From NCBI RefSeq assembly GCF_003253995.1, contig NZ_QKZL01000003.1:310001-374000 (forward strand): a DNA stretch of 64,000 nt. Direction: 5' to 3'. This DNA is from Palleronia aestuarii. GTDB lineage: Bacteria; Pseudomonadota; Alphaproteobacteria; Rhodobacterales; Rhodobacteraceae. Made by a program: the position numbers and the translations under genes. Positions 20,181 to 28,962 of this stretch are shown piece after piece (position 1 is the first letter of the stretch; each line of letters opens with the position of its first letter). The notes under the pieces are model-generated. The model made no database searches. It was given only the letters and a program-made list of their open reading frames with translations, and was not told the DNA's origin.

Positions 20181-21956
20181 TCACACCAGGACCGCGCCCG
20201 GCGCGGTGATCTGGCCCTGCGTCCGCGCATTGGCGAGCAGCATCTTGTTGTGCGGTTCTCCGGACGGAATCATTGGGAAGCAATTCTCGTGCTTCTCCAC
20301 CAGACAATCGAAGAGGACGGGGCCGGGATGCTCGATCATCTCGCGGATCGCGTCATCGAGATCGTCGGGATCGGTGCATTGGATCCCCTTCGCCCCGAAC
20401 GCCTCCGCGAGCTTCACGAAGTCGGGCAGCGCCTCCGACCAGGAATGCGAATAGCGCTCGCCGTGCAGGAGCTCCTGCCACTGGCGCACCATGCCGAGAC
20501 GCTCGTTGTTGAGGATGAACTGCTTGACGGGCAGCCTGTACTGCACCGCCGTTCCCATCTCCTGCATGTTCATGAGCCACGAGGCCTCGCCCGCGACATT
20601 GATGACGAGCGCGTCCGGATGCGCGATCTGCACGCCGATCGAGGCGGGATGGCCATAGCCCATCGTTCCGAGGCCGCCAGAGGTCATCCATCGGTTGGGG
20701 GCCTCGAAACCGAGATATTGTGCGGCCCACATCTGGTGCTGGCCCACTTCGGTCGTGATGTAGCGGTCGTGGTCCTTCGTCAGCGCCTCCAGCCGCGACA
20801 GCGCGTGTTGCGGCTTGATCGTCTTCGACGACGGGTCGAACTTAAGGCAGTCGACGGCACGCCATTCCTCGATCTGCGCCCACCATTTCTTAAGCGCCGC
20901 GGCATCTGTCCGCCGGCCCTGCGATTTCCAGACCCGCAACAGATCCTCGAGCACATGGGCGACATCCCCGAGGATCGGGATGTCGACATGGATCACCTTG
21001 TTGATCGAGGAGGCATCGATATCGATATGCGCTTTCCGCGAATGGGGGGAGAAATCCTGCGTCCTGCCGGTGATGCGGTCATCGAACCGCGCACCGATAT
21101 TGATGAGCAGGTCGCAGCCATGCATCGCGAGATTGGCCTCGTAGAGGCCGTGCATCCCCAGCATACCGAGCCAGTTCGCCCCGGAGGCCGGATAGGCGCC
21201 GAGACCCATCAGCGTGGACGTGACCGGAAAGTTCGTCTCCGCCACCAGCTCGCGCAGCAATTGCGAGGCGGCCGGCCCCGAATTGATCACGCCGCCGCCC
21301 GAATAGATGACCGGCCGTTTCGCCGTGGCGATCGCGCCGGCGAGTTCCGCGATCATCTCGGGATCGCCCTTGACCTGAGGGGTGTAGCGGCTGTTGCGCT
21401 TCGCGGGCTCCCGACCGATGTACTTTCCGGTCGCGAACTGGACGTCCTTCGGGATGTCGACGAGAACGGGGCCGGGACGACCCGACCGCGCGACGTGGAA
21501 CGCCTCGTGAATCGTACCCGATAGCCGATCGGGCTCCTTCACGAGCCAGTTGTGCTTGGTGCAGGGCCGGGTGATGCCGACGGTATCGGCTTCCTGGAAC
21601 GCGTCGTTGCCGATGAGGAAGGTCGGAACCTGCCCGGAAAGGACGACGATCGGGATCGAATCCATTAAAGCGTCGGTCAGCCCCGTGACCGCATTCGTCG
21701 CACCCGGGCCGGACGTGACCAGCGCGACGCCGACCTTGCCGGACGACCGTGCATACCCTTCCGCGGCGTGGACGGCGGCCTGCTCGTGGCGCACCAGGAT
21801 GTGCCGGATGTCTTCCTGCTGGAAGATTTCGTCGTAGATCGGGAGGACCGCGCCGCCCGGATAGCCGAATACGACGTCCACGCCCTGATCCTTCAGCGCC
21901 TGAACCACCATCTTCGCGCCCGTCATCGGCTTTGTCATCTCATCCGTCTCCGTCAT
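20181..21956 (-). CDS. ilvB: Acetolactate synthase large (catalytic) subunit
   Basis: The thiamine-diphosphate enzyme that makes 2-acetolactate or 2-aceto-2-hydroxybutyrate, the first common step to valine, leucine and isoleucine. The 591 residues show the VFGYPGGAVLPIYDE active-site segment, RHEQAAVHAAEGYAR with the catalytic glutamate, the FAD-binding middle, and the diphosphate/metal motif region VAGEASWLMNMQEMGTA. That motif normally reads GDGSF; here it is GEASW, a variant seen in relatives. I start at 21956 (MTETDEMTKPMTGAKMV), because the earlier ATG at 21983 lies inside the attenuator terminator. 21938 is a further alternative. Confidence 0.95.
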   Translation of the reverse strand: MTETDEMTKPMTGAKMVVQALKDQGVDVVFGYPGGAVLPIYDEIFQQEDIRHILVRHEQAAVHAAEGYARSSGKVGVALVTSGPGATNAVTGLTDALMDSIPIVVLSGQVPTFLIGNDAFQEADTVGITRPCTKHNWLVKEPDRLSGTIHEAFHVARSGRPGPVLVDIPKDVQFATGKYIGREPAKRNSRYTPQVKGDPEMIAELAGAIATAKRPVIYSGGGVINSGPAASQLLRELVAETNFPVTSTLMGLGAYPASGANWLGMLGMHGLYEANLAMHGCDLLINIGARFDDRITGRTQDFSPHSRKAHIDIDASSINKVIHVDIPILGDVAHVLEDLLRVWKSQGRRTDAAALKKWWAQIEEWRAVDCLKFDPSSKTIKPQHALSRLEALTKDHDRYITTEVGQHQMWAAQYLGFEAPNRWMTSGGLGTMGYGHPASIGVQIAHPDALVINVAGEASWLMNMQEMGTAVQYRLPVKQFILNNERLGMVRQWQELLHGERYSHSWSEALPDFVKLAEAFGAKGIQCTDPDDLDDAIREMIEHPGPVLFDCLVEKHENCFPMIPSGEPHNKMLLANARTQGQITAPGAVLV

Positions 21957-21984
21957 CCGCGCCGTCGTCCGTCGATGGCGCATG

Positions 21985-22056
21985 AAAAAGCCCCCGTTTT
22001 GAGGCGGGGGCGCGTGGGAAAATCGATCCCGGATCGTATGAACGATCCCAGCGCCC
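21985..22056 (-). promoter_or_regulatory. ilvB attenuator: terminator, anti-terminator and pause hairpin
   Basis: On the minus transcript, GCCCCCG (22011-22005) pairs with CGGGGGC (21996-21990) and is followed by five U (21989-21985), an intrinsic terminator just before ilvB. A competing structure pairs GGGCGCTGGG (22056-22047) with CCCACGCGCCC (22018-22008), with one bulged C; this takes four bases of the terminator's first arm. Between them a perfect hairpin GGATCGT/ACGATCC (22048-22031) forms. A ribosome finishing at the leader stop would cover 22056-22047 and favour termination. One stalled on the Ile-Leu-Val codons would leave it free and favour read-through. Confidence 0.85.
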
Positions 22057-22086
22057 TCAGATAGGTCCTACGAGAATATGGGGCAT
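22057..22086 (-). CDS. ilvB leader peptide MPHILVGPI
   Basis: A nine-residue frame with AAGGAG seven bases upstream of its ATG, ending in TGA. Codons 4-6 are Ile-Leu-Val and codon 9 is Ile, so four of nine residues are the end products of the ilvBH pathway. It sits immediately upstream of the mutually exclusive hairpins before ilvB. It therefore acts as the sensor of charged branched-chain tRNAs in transcription attenuation. Confidence 0.88.
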   Translation of the reverse strand: MPHILVGPI

Positions 22087-22107
22087 CGTCGATCTCCTTC
22101 CCGAGGA

Positions 22108-22136
22108 CCATTAGTCAGCGTGTCGCACATGGTCAA
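22108..22136 (-). promoter_or_regulatory. ilvB promoter
   Basis: On the minus strand, TTGACC (22136-22131) and TAATGG (22113-22108) with a 17-base spacer. The predicted start near 22101 places the leader-peptide Shine-Dalgarno almost at the 5' end of the transcript, as expected for a short attenuator leader. The rest of 22137-22413 is AT-rich and should also hold the TRAP operon promoter, which I cannot place. Confidence 0.7.
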
Positions 22137-22413
22137 CCATCAAAAGGCACAAAAGATGTCACGGAGGGGATCATAGAAGAAATTTAATTACTTAGATTGC
22201 GGGTATCTTGAAATAATTTGAACGTAGCCTGCGTCCGCTTTCTCGGCTGCTACCCTATATCGACGATGCCTCACGGCCTGGGCTCAGGCTGCGTTTGCGC
22301 CGAATGACCGCCTCGCAGACCGATTTCTTGTCTGATTCCCAAATTTCGGGCACCTTGCGAACAACTTGATTCGATGTATGCCGCCGAATACACAGGCGGG
22401 AAGGGAGCGATAG

Positions 22414-23499
22414 ATGGATCGCAGGACGTTTCTAAGGAATTCCGCTCTGGGCGGGTCGGCCGCGGCCGCTTCCGGGCTTGCCGCACCGGCCTATGCGCAA
22501 GGGAACCGGACGCTCACGCTCGTGACGACCTGGGGGCGGGGCCTCGCGGGTGTCCACGACAGCGCGCAGTACTGTGCGGACAAGATCACGGCCCTCACCG
22601 ACGGCGCGTTGACGGTCGATCTGAAGGCCGCGGGCGAGCTTGTCGGCGCATTCGAGGTGTTCGACGCGGTGACGGCCGGACAGGCCGACATGTACCATGC
22701 GGCGGACTACTACTTCACCGGGCAGCATCCGGCCTACCAGTTCTTCACCTCGCTCCCGTTCGGCATGACGTCTCAGGAACTCCATAACTGGTATTACCAT
22801 CGCGGGGGGCAGGGTCTCCACGACGAGCTCGGCCAGATCTTCGGGCTCAAGTCCTTCCTCGCGGGCAATACCGGCGCGCAGGCGGGCGGCTGGTTCCAGA
22901 AGGAGATCAACGGTCCGGAGGATTTCCAGGGTCTCCGGATGCGGGCCCCGGGACAGAGCGGCGAGGTCTTCGCCAAGCTCGGCGCCTCGGTGCAGAACAT
23001 TCCCGGCGCCGAAGTCTACCAAGCGCTGAGCTCCGGTGCGCTCGACGCGGTCGACTGGATCGGGCCCTGGGCCGACGAGGCCGCGGGCTTCCAGGAAATC
23101 ACGAAGTTCTATTACACCGCGAGCGCGGGAGAGCCCGGTCCGGGGATCAGCCTTGCCACCAACCGGACGGTATTCGAGGAGCTGTCGCCCGCGCATCAGC
23201 AGGTGATCGAGCAGGTCTCCGCCGCCGCCAACAGCTGGACGCTCGCGCTTTTCGTCGCGAACAACGCCGCGGCGCTCGGGCGTCTGCAGCAGGCTGGCGT
23301 TCGGACGCTGACCTTCCCCGATCCGGTCTGGGATGCCCTCGGCGCGGCCTCGCAGGAAGTGTACCAGGAGTACATGGGCGATCCGCTCTACAAGAAGATC
23401 TTCGACAGCTACCAGACCTCGATGGCGTCCTCCGCGCAGTGGATCGAGATGTCGGAGCAGGCCTATTCAAGACAGCGGGATCGTATCCTGCAGATGTAA
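22414..23499 (+). CDS. TRAP transporter substrate-binding protein (DctP/TakP family)
   Basis: The periplasmic receptor of a tripartite ATP-independent transporter. The 361 residues start with a twin-arginine type signal (MDRRTFLRNSALGGSAAAAS, cleavage after AYA). The ligand-binding arginine is in GLRMRAPGQSGEVF and the GALDAVDWIGPWADEAAGF segment follows. That tryptophan-glycine-proline stretch is typical of the TakP branch, which binds 2-oxo acids or other monocarboxylates, so a keto acid or lactate-like ligand is likely but not shown. A GGGAGCG site precedes the ATG. The two permease genes follow downstream after a 321-base gap. Confidence 0.9.
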   Translation: MDRRTFLRNSALGGSAAAASGLAAPAYAQGNRTLTLVTTWGRGLAGVHDSAQYCADKITALTDGALTVDLKAAGELVGAFEVFDAVTAGQADMYHAADYYFTGQHPAYQFFTSLPFGMTSQELHNWYYHRGGQGLHDELGQIFGLKSFLAGNTGAQAGGWFQKEINGPEDFQGLRMRAPGQSGEVFAKLGASVQNIPGAEVYQALSSGALDAVDWIGPWADEAAGFQEITKFYYTASAGEPGPGISLATNRTVFEELSPAHQQVIEQVSAAANSWTLALFVANNAAALGRLQQAGVRTLTFPDPVWDALGAASQEVYQEYMGDPLYKKIFDSYQTSMASSAQWIEMSEQAYSRQRDRILQM

Positions 23500-23820
23500 G
23501 CGAACACCGTCGGTCCGGTTCAGGAGGATCGGACGACGTCGGTGCCGATGACGGTTCCGCAGCGTGGCGAGCGGGAAGGGCTTCTGACCGGGACTTGATC
23601 CGTGGGAGGCTCCGGTTGGCTTGGGGAGAAGCCGGCACCGCCCGCGGGAGAGGCTTGCGGAGCCGTCGCCGTGCGCCGGGAGCCCTCTCTCGGCTGATGG
23701 CGCGATCAGGGGCGAATTGATCTGGAAGCCTCTGGCTTCCGGCGATATGACCGCGCCGTCTTCCACGTCCCGGAGCCGAGATACGGCCGGGCCGGGGGGG
23801 CGGGCGATGGGGGATCGGCG
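23500..23820 (+). other. Long intercistronic gap in the TRAP operon
   Basis: 321 bases between the binding-protein and permease genes, with no recognisable gene. It holds an inverted repeat GGAAGCC-tct-GGCTTCC (23724-23740) without a T tract. Such a gap with a hairpin is usual when the abundant binding protein must be expressed more than the permease: the structure can stop exonucleases behind the first gene or attenuate transcription. That function is inference. Confidence 0.5.
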
Positions 23821-24696
23821 ATGCTCGACGGGATCATCTGGATTGCGGCCGGGATTTCGGGCGCGTTCGTCGATGCGGCCCGCGCGCTCTGGCATCCTGC
23901 CTCCTGGCTCGATTGGTCCGATCCCGTCGCACTCATGCGGTTCATCCATTACGGCGCCTCCCAGGACTTCTTCTTCGTCGTCTTCACGGCCCTGATCCTC
24001 CTCACCGGTGTGGGTTTCTGGCATCGCCCGATCCTCTGGGGCGCGGTGCGCGGGCTCGAGGGCTTCGCCAATACCGTGGGACGCGTCATCGCCTGGGCCG
24101 GTCTTCTGATGATCCTGCAGCAGATCGTCATCGTCTTCGCGCAGCGTGTCTTCGCGGCGTCGGAGCTGGGATTCGGGTTCGGCACGCTCGTCCGCTTCGA
24201 CGTGAGCTGGTGGTCGGAAGAGCTGAAGCTCTACAATGCCGCCATCGTCGCGCTCTGCTGCGCCTGGACTTTCGTCCAGGGCGGGCATGTGCGCGTTGAC
24301 CTTCTCTACGCCCCGGCCTCGTTTCGCGCGAAGCGGATCGTCGACATGGTGGGCGCGGTTCTCTTCATGATGCCGGTGGCGGTCGTGATCTGGTTTTACG
24401 GCTGGTTCTTCATGTGGCGCCATCTGGTGACGCCGAAGGTCTCGGCCACCGACACTCTCGAGATGCTCGAGCGCAAGGCCAGCGTGCTGCGCTGGAACGT
24501 CGAGACGGTCGGGTTCTCGCCCAACGGCTTCAACGCCTACTTCCTCTTCAAGGTTCTGCTCCTCGTCCTGGCCGCGATGCTGTTCCTGCAGGCGGTCGCG
24601 GTCTTCTACCGCGCGCTCCTCGAATGGCTCGAGGGAGAGGGATCGGAGGGACGATATCTCGACCGGGACGCGGCAGCTCCGGCGGAAGCCCGGTAG
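23821..24696 (+). CDS. TRAP transporter small permease (DctQ)
   Basis: A 291-residue integral membrane protein, the DctQ subunit that joins the large permease and orients it with the binding protein. An N-terminal amphipathic part is followed by helices around DFFFVVFTALILLTGVGF, GLLMILQQIVIVFAQ, LKLYNAAIVALCCAWTFVQ, the motif GGHVRVDLLYAPASFRAKR and VGAVLFMMPVAVVIWFYGW. A last helix is KVLLLVLAAMLFLQAVAVF. HVRVDLLY is the DctQ signature. It is longer than the typical 160-220 residues. It ends 11 bases before the DctM start with the Shine-Dalgarno overlapping its stop. Confidence 0.88.
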   Translation: MLDGIIWIAAGISGAFVDAARALWHPASWLDWSDPVALMRFIHYGASQDFFFVVFTALILLTGVGFWHRPILWGAVRGLEGFANTVGRVIAWAGLLMILQQIVIVFAQRVFAASELGFGFGTLVRFDVSWWSEELKLYNAAIVALCCAWTFVQGGHVRVDLLYAPASFRAKRIVDMVGAVLFMMPVAVVIWFYGWFFMWRHLVTPKVSATDTLEMLERKASVLRWNVETVGFSPNGFNAYFLFKVLLLVLAAMLFLQAVAVFYRALLEWLEGEGSEGRYLDRDAAAPAEAR

Positions 24697-24707
24697 GAGT
24701 AACAGAC

Positions 24708-27062
24708 ATGTTCTTCGGATTGGACGGGGTCGAGATCGGCCTCATCATCGTTTTCCTCTGCCTTTTCGGCGCGATCCTGTCGGGTTTCCCCGTGGCCTTC
24801 GCGATCGGCGGCGCGGCGCTCCTCAGCTTCGCGATCATCGCGACGCTCGATGCGGGTGGGCTGCTGGTCCGCGAGGCGGTCGATCCCGCCAGCGACGCCT
24901 ATCGGGCCCTCGTCGCGGATGGAGTCCCGGCTCAGACGATCTCGCGCTTCCGCTATCCCGACCTGCCGATCCTTGCGGAGCCGATCTTCCCCGGCGGCTG
25001 GGAACTCGCCTTCGACCGCAATGTCAGCTTCATCGTCAATCGCATCAACGAGCGCGTACTCGCCGGGCAGTCGATCGAGACCCTCCTCGCCGTCCTGATG
25101 TTCGTCCTGATGGGGATCACGTTGGAGCGGTCGCGGATCGCCGACGACCTTCTTACGACGATGGCGCGGATCTTCGGCCCGCTGCCCGGGGGGCTTGCCG
25201 TGTCCGTCGTCGTCGTGGGCGCCTTCCTCGCCGCCTCGACCGGGATCGTCGGCGCAACCGTGGTGACGATGGGGCTCCTGTCGCTGCCGACGATGATGCG
25301 GGCGAAATACTCTCCGGAGCTCGCCACGGGCGTCATCGCGGCGTCGGGCACGCTGGGGCAGATCATTCCGCCCTCCATCGTCATCGTGCTTCTGGGCACG
25401 CTCGCGGGCGATCTCTACTCCACCGCGCAGGAGGCCAGGGCACAGGGGCTAGGTTGCCCCGACGCACTGACCTTCCTCGGCCAGGCGGCCGTCGTGTCGG
25501 TCGGCACGCTCTTTCAGGCGGCGCTCCTGCCGGGCATCCTTCTGGCGCTCCTCTATGCCGCCTATGCGTTCTTCTACGCGATGCTGAAGCCGCATAAGGC
25601 CCCGCCGGTCGCCGGCGGACAGATCGCGGCCGAGCCCGTCACGCGGGGCGAGGCACTCACCTGGTTTCTCGGCGTTCCGCTCGCGCTCGTCTTGGGGCTC
25701 GTCGCGCTCAACGCCGTAGGCGTCGCCGGATCGCAATCGATCGCGGTAAGCGGATTTACCGACGCACCCTCCGGCGCATCGCTCCGCACCAATGTCTCCG
25801 AGCAGTGCCAGGCGGCGATGATCGATCTGCACGGCCAGGCCGCCTGGGACCGTGCCGTGGCGGAGCAGGCCGCGATCACGGGAACGGGCGGCGGCGCGCA
25901 GAGCGTACGCCTCGACGACGCGGCCCGCGCGGAGGCGGTGGCAGATCGCATCGCCAGCCGGGCGCCGATCGGGCTGGGGATCGGCGTCGCCGTCCTGCTC
26001 GCCGGTTTGATCCTGTCGGCTGCCCGCGGGGTCGCTCCGACCGACCGGCATCGCGGTCTTGCCGCGGGCGCGCTCGGTTGCGTGCTCGCGCTCGTGGCGG
26101 ACATCCTCCTCGTCTCGCCCACGACCAGCCCCGGCGTGACCTTCCTGATCCTTCTCCCGTCGATCCTGCTGGTCTGCTACGGGCTCAGGGATGCGGCCGG
26201 GATGCTCGCACGGAACGACCTCGTGCGGGTCGTCTTCCCGCCCCTCGTCCTCATCGTCGCGGTGCTGGGATCGATCCTCGGGGGGATCACCAATCCGACG
26301 CCCGCCGCGGCGCTCGGCGCGGGTGGCGCGATACTCCTCGCCGCCTGGCGCAGGCTTCGCGACGAGGGGCGGTCGGGGCGCGTGATCCTCGGCACGACGC
26401 TCGCCATCGGTCTGATGCTGCTCGTCGGGATCAATTTCGACCTCCGCGTGGGCGTGGGCGAGACCAATGCGGAGCAGGTGATCGCCTATGGCGTGGCACA
26501 GCTCGCCTATCTCTACGCGATCTTCGGCCTGCTCTATGCCTGCTGGGTTCTCTACGCGGGCGGGGTGCTCACGCCCATCGTGCGGGAGACGGCGAAGGTC
26601 ACCTCGATGGTCTTCACGATCCTCATCGGCTCGCAACTCCTCAACCTCGTCGTGATCTCCTTCGGCGGCGAGCACTACATCCAGAGCTTCCTGCAATCCT
26701 TCGACGACGAGCTGACCGTCTTTCTCATCGTCATGCTCGTCCTCTTCGTGCTCGGCTTCGTTCTCGATTTCCTGGAGATCATCTACATCGTCATCCCGAT
26801 CGTGGGTCCGGTCATCTACGGCGGGACGCTGGATCCGAAATGGGTGACGATCATGATCGCGGTGAACCTGCAGACCTCGTTCCTGACCCCGCCCTTCGGC
26901 TTCGCGCTCTTCTACCTGCGTGGCGTCGCCCCGGCCGAGATCACCACGCGGCACATCTATCGCGGCGTGGTGCCCTTCGTTGCGATCCAGGCGGTGGGGC
27001 TGGGGCTGCTGTGGCTGTTCCCCGGTGTCGTGACGATCGTGCCCGATCTGTTCCCGAACTGA
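24708..27062 (+). CDS. TRAP transporter large permease (DctM), extended form
   Basis: The ion-coupled translocation subunit. At 784 residues it is almost twice the usual DctM length of about 430. The N-terminal third has the DctM pattern (LSGFPVAFAIGGAALLSF, GLAVSVVVVGAFLAASTGIVGA, LGQIIPPSIVIVLLG at about 220). The last third has the matching C-terminal pattern (FLIVMLVLFVLGFVLDFLEI, LQTSFLTPPFGFALFYLRG). Between them lie about 300 extra residues: a soluble insert (about 340-420) and several more helices. A TAGGAG site eight bases upstream fixes the start at 24708. It is convergent with bpt, nine bases away. Confidence 0.9.
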   Translation: MFFGLDGVEIGLIIVFLCLFGAILSGFPVAFAIGGAALLSFAIIATLDAGGLLVREAVDPASDAYRALVADGVPAQTISRFRYPDLPILAEPIFPGGWELAFDRNVSFIVNRINERVLAGQSIETLLAVLMFVLMGITLERSRIADDLLTTMARIFGPLPGGLAVSVVVVGAFLAASTGIVGATVVTMGLLSLPTMMRAKYSPELATGVIAASGTLGQIIPPSIVIVLLGTLAGDLYSTAQEARAQGLGCPDALTFLGQAAVVSVGTLFQAALLPGILLALLYAAYAFFYAMLKPHKAPPVAGGQIAAEPVTRGEALTWFLGVPLALVLGLVALNAVGVAGSQSIAVSGFTDAPSGASLRTNVSEQCQAAMIDLHGQAAWDRAVAEQAAITGTGGGAQSVRLDDAARAEAVADRIASRAPIGLGIGVAVLLAGLILSAARGVAPTDRHRGLAAGALGCVLALVADILLVSPTTSPGVTFLILLPSILLVCYGLRDAAGMLARNDLVRVVFPPLVLIVAVLGSILGGITNPTPAAALGAGGAILLAAWRRLRDEGRSGRVILGTTLAIGLMLLVGINFDLRVGVGETNAEQVIAYGVAQLAYLYAIFGLLYACWVLYAGGVLTPIVRETAKVTSMVFTILIGSQLLNLVVISFGGEHYIQSFLQSFDDELTVFLIVMLVLFVLGFVLDFLEIIYIVIPIVGPVIYGGTLDPKWVTIMIAVNLQTSFLTPPFGFALFYLRGVAPAEITTRHIYRGVVPFVAIQAVGLGLLWLFPGVVTIVPDLFPN

Positions 27063-27071
27063 GGCGGCGGC

Positions 27072-27902
27072 CTATCGCCGCGCGCGGCCGTCGGGCAGGG
27101 TGATCCGCGCCACCTGCTCGGCGATCGGGTCGGTCGAGGTCGGACGCGTCGCCTCTTCGTAGGCCGAGGGGTCCCCCAAGGGCTCCCAGCGGCGGTCGCG
27201 GAAAATCTCGAGCGCATCGAAATTGGCCTTGTATCCCATCTTGGCAGAACCGGGCACCCAGTAGCCGAGATAGACATAGGGCAGTCCCGCCTCCCGAGCG
27301 ATCTCCACGTGGTCGAGGATCGCATAGGTCCCGAGGCTGTCGGCACGAAGCGTGGGTTCGTAGAAGGAATAAACCATGCTGAGCCCGTCATCGAGAAGAT
27401 CGGTGAGGCAGACGGCAGCAAGCGCGGCCGGCCCGCCGTCGGAATCCGGGCGGGCATATTCCACGACGCGACTGCGGATCGGGGTTTCCTCGATCATCGC
27501 CGCGAATTCGAAGATATCCATGTCGGCCATGCCGCCATCGGCGTGACGGCTGTCGAGATACGTGCGGAAGAGCGCGAACTGCTCCTCCGTCGCCCACGGC
27601 GCGTTGGCGCTGCGGATCAGATGGGCGTTCCGCTTCTGGATCCGGCGCTGCGTCTTCGTCGGCTGGAAATCCGCAACGCGAATCCGTGCGGAGAGGCAGG
27701 CGGAACATTCGGCGCAACTCGGCCGGTAGAGCACGTTCTGGCTCCGCCGGAAGCCCTGCTTCGAGAGCGTGTCGTTGAGGATCTGTGCCTCGTCGCCTTG
27801 CAATGCCGTGAACAGCTTCCGCTCGACCCGACCGTCGAGATACGGACAGGGCTGCGGGGCCGTGACATAGAATTGCGGCGCAATTGGGAGCGTGTGTCTC
27901 AT
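27072..27902 (-). CDS. bpt: Aspartate/glutamate leucyltransferase (N-end rule, Bpt)
   Basis: Bpt attaches leucine from tRNA to proteins with N-terminal Asp or Glu, marking them for ClpAP. The 276 residues have the N-terminal cysteine motif [15 protein letters not shown], the [16 protein letters not shown] cluster and the GNAT-like core ending [20 protein letters not shown]. These are shared with eukaryotic arginyltransferases. Bacterial proteins of this length are usually Bpt rather than Ate. It is monocistronic, followed convergently by the TRAP permease. Confidence 0.9.
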   Translation of the reverse strand: MRHTLPIAPQFYVTAPQPCPYLDGRVERKLFTALQGDEAQILNDTLSKQGFRRSQNVLYRPSCAECSACLSARIRVADFQPTKTQRRIQKRNAHLIRSANAPWATEEQFALFRTYLDSRHADGGMADMDIFEFAAMIEETPIRSRVVEYARPDSDGGPAALAAVCLTDLLDDGLSMVYSFYEPTLRADSLGTYAILDHVEIAREAGLPYVYLGYWVPGSAKMGYKANFDALEIFRDRRWEPLGDPSAYEEATRPTSTDPIAEQVARITLPDGRARR

Positions 27903-27975
27903 GGAAATCCGGCAGTTTTGCGGCGAAGCCTAGCGCGCTGCCCCGTTTGCGCCAAGCCCTCGCCTGCACGGATGG

Positions 27976-28416
27976 TTACGACGCGGTGCGGTTGATCGCC
28001 GCCGATCCCATGACGTGATCGGTGAGCCCCTGTCCACGCGGCGTGGCGACCATCAGGACGCCGGAGACGAGCTGCAGCGGAAACATCGCGACGGAGGCGG
28101 TATAGCCCGCAGTGTGCAGGAACGCGCTCCAGAGATCGAATCGCTCGCCGTCGAGATCGCGAAGCTCGATCGAGCAAAGGCGCATGCCCCAGGTCGCCGA
28201 GCCGCGCGCCAGCGTCGCGGTTCGATAGGCGAACCCCACGCAGACGTAGAAGAGCGGGAAGTACAAGATGGCGGTGAAAGCCGTGAGCGGCGTCAGCGCC
28301 AGCGAGATGAGCGCGATGACGATCACGTCGACGATCCAGGCCAGGAACCTTTTGGTCGGCACGTCGTCGTAAAGCGTGCCGTGGATCGCGGGATCGGGAA
28401 GGCCGGTTGCGTACAT
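27976..28416 (-). CDS. RDD-family membrane protein
   Basis: A 146-residue membrane protein with an RDD domain. The start MYATGLPDPAIHGTLYDDVP is chosen over an ATG 15 codons upstream because the family begins this way. Helices are FLAWIVDVIVIALISLALTP, FTAILYFPLFYVCVGFAYR and a weak third near the C-terminus, with the RDD-type ATWGMRLCSIELRDLDG loop between. Family members have been linked to ion exchange or are uncharacterised. It lies between bpt and the DUF2852 gene on the same strand. Confidence 0.8.
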   Translation of the reverse strand: MYATGLPDPAIHGTLYDDVPTKRFLAWIVDVIVIALISLALTPLTAFTAILYFPLFYVCVGFAYRTATLARGSATWGMRLCSIELRDLDGERFDLWSAFLHTAGYTASVAMFPLQLVSGVLMVATPRGQGLTDHVMGSAAINRTAS

Positions 28417-28444
28417 GACGTCTCCGAATCGAAAAGCATGCCTG

Positions 28445-28462
28445 CCCCGTCGACGGGGCAAG
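28445..28462. other. Perfect 18-base palindrome
   Basis: TGCCCCGTCGACGGGGCA, nine plus nine bases with no spacer, between the DUF2852 stop and the RDD start. In RNA it would fold with a GTCGAC apex. On the plus strand it is followed at a distance by ATTTTTG; on the minus strand by CTTTTC. It may be a weak terminator or processing hairpin. Confidence 0.55.
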
Positions 28463-28479
28463 CTCGGGATTTTTGTTAC

Positions 28480-28884
28480 TTAGGTATTCGAACGCATTTC
28501 GGAACCGCCGGACCGGTCACGGTCGGCCATGAATTGGTCGAATTCCGCCTTGTCCTTGGCTTCGCGCAGGCGCTTGAGGAAGCTTTCGAATGCCTGCTGC
28601 TCTTCCTCGAGCCGATGCAGCGTGTCGGCGCGATAGGCGTCGAACGCGGCATTGCCGGTCGATCGGCGGGACATGAAACTTCCGCGGCCAAGGGCCGGAC
28701 CGTCGCCCGTGAGCTTGCGCGTCCAGAGCATGTAGCCGAGGACGGCCAGCCCCACCGGCCAGAACAGGATAAAGCCCACGACCATCAGCGCGAGCCAGGC
28801 GGGTTTGCCGCGAGCGTCGAGCCAGGCCTCGGTCCGTGCGATGGGACCGGGTCGAGAAGCGGGAATATCGGCGAAGCTTGTCAC
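28480..28884 (-). CDS. DUF2852 membrane protein
   Basis: A 134-residue protein. I start it at GTG 28884 (VTSFADIPASRPGPIARTEAW), which has GGAG eight bases upstream; a GTG twelve codons earlier falls inside an operator palindrome. One or two transmembrane helices (AWLALMVVGFILFWPVGLAVLGYML) precede a basic, serine/glycine stretch and a charged coiled coil (LHRLEEEQQAFESFLKRLREA). This is the DUF2852 layout, known mainly from alphaproteobacteria and without known function. Its promoter region is flanked by two copies of one palindrome. Confidence 0.8.
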   Translation of the reverse strand: MTSFADIPASRPGPIARTEAWLDARGKPAWLALMVVGFILFWPVGLAVLGYMLWTRKLTGDGPALGRGSFMSRRSTGNAAFDAYRADTLHRLEEEQQAFESFLKRLREAKDKAEFDQFMADRDRSGGSEMRSNT

Positions 28885-28902
28885 GGGCGTTTCTCCAATG
28901 AT

Positions 28903-28923
28903 GATGTGAATGCCTTTCACATC
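28903..28923. promoter_or_regulatory. Palindromic operator, copy 1
   Basis: GATGTGAA-tgcct-TTCACATC, eight-base arms with a five-base spacer. It lies 19 to 39 bases upstream of the DUF2852 start, at the transcription start or 5' leader of that gene. It shares TGTGAA-N5-TTCACA with copy 2. Confidence 0.75.
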
Positions 28924-28962
28924 TTCTAGATGCGAATGCAGGGCCCGTCCTGCAAGACCCCC

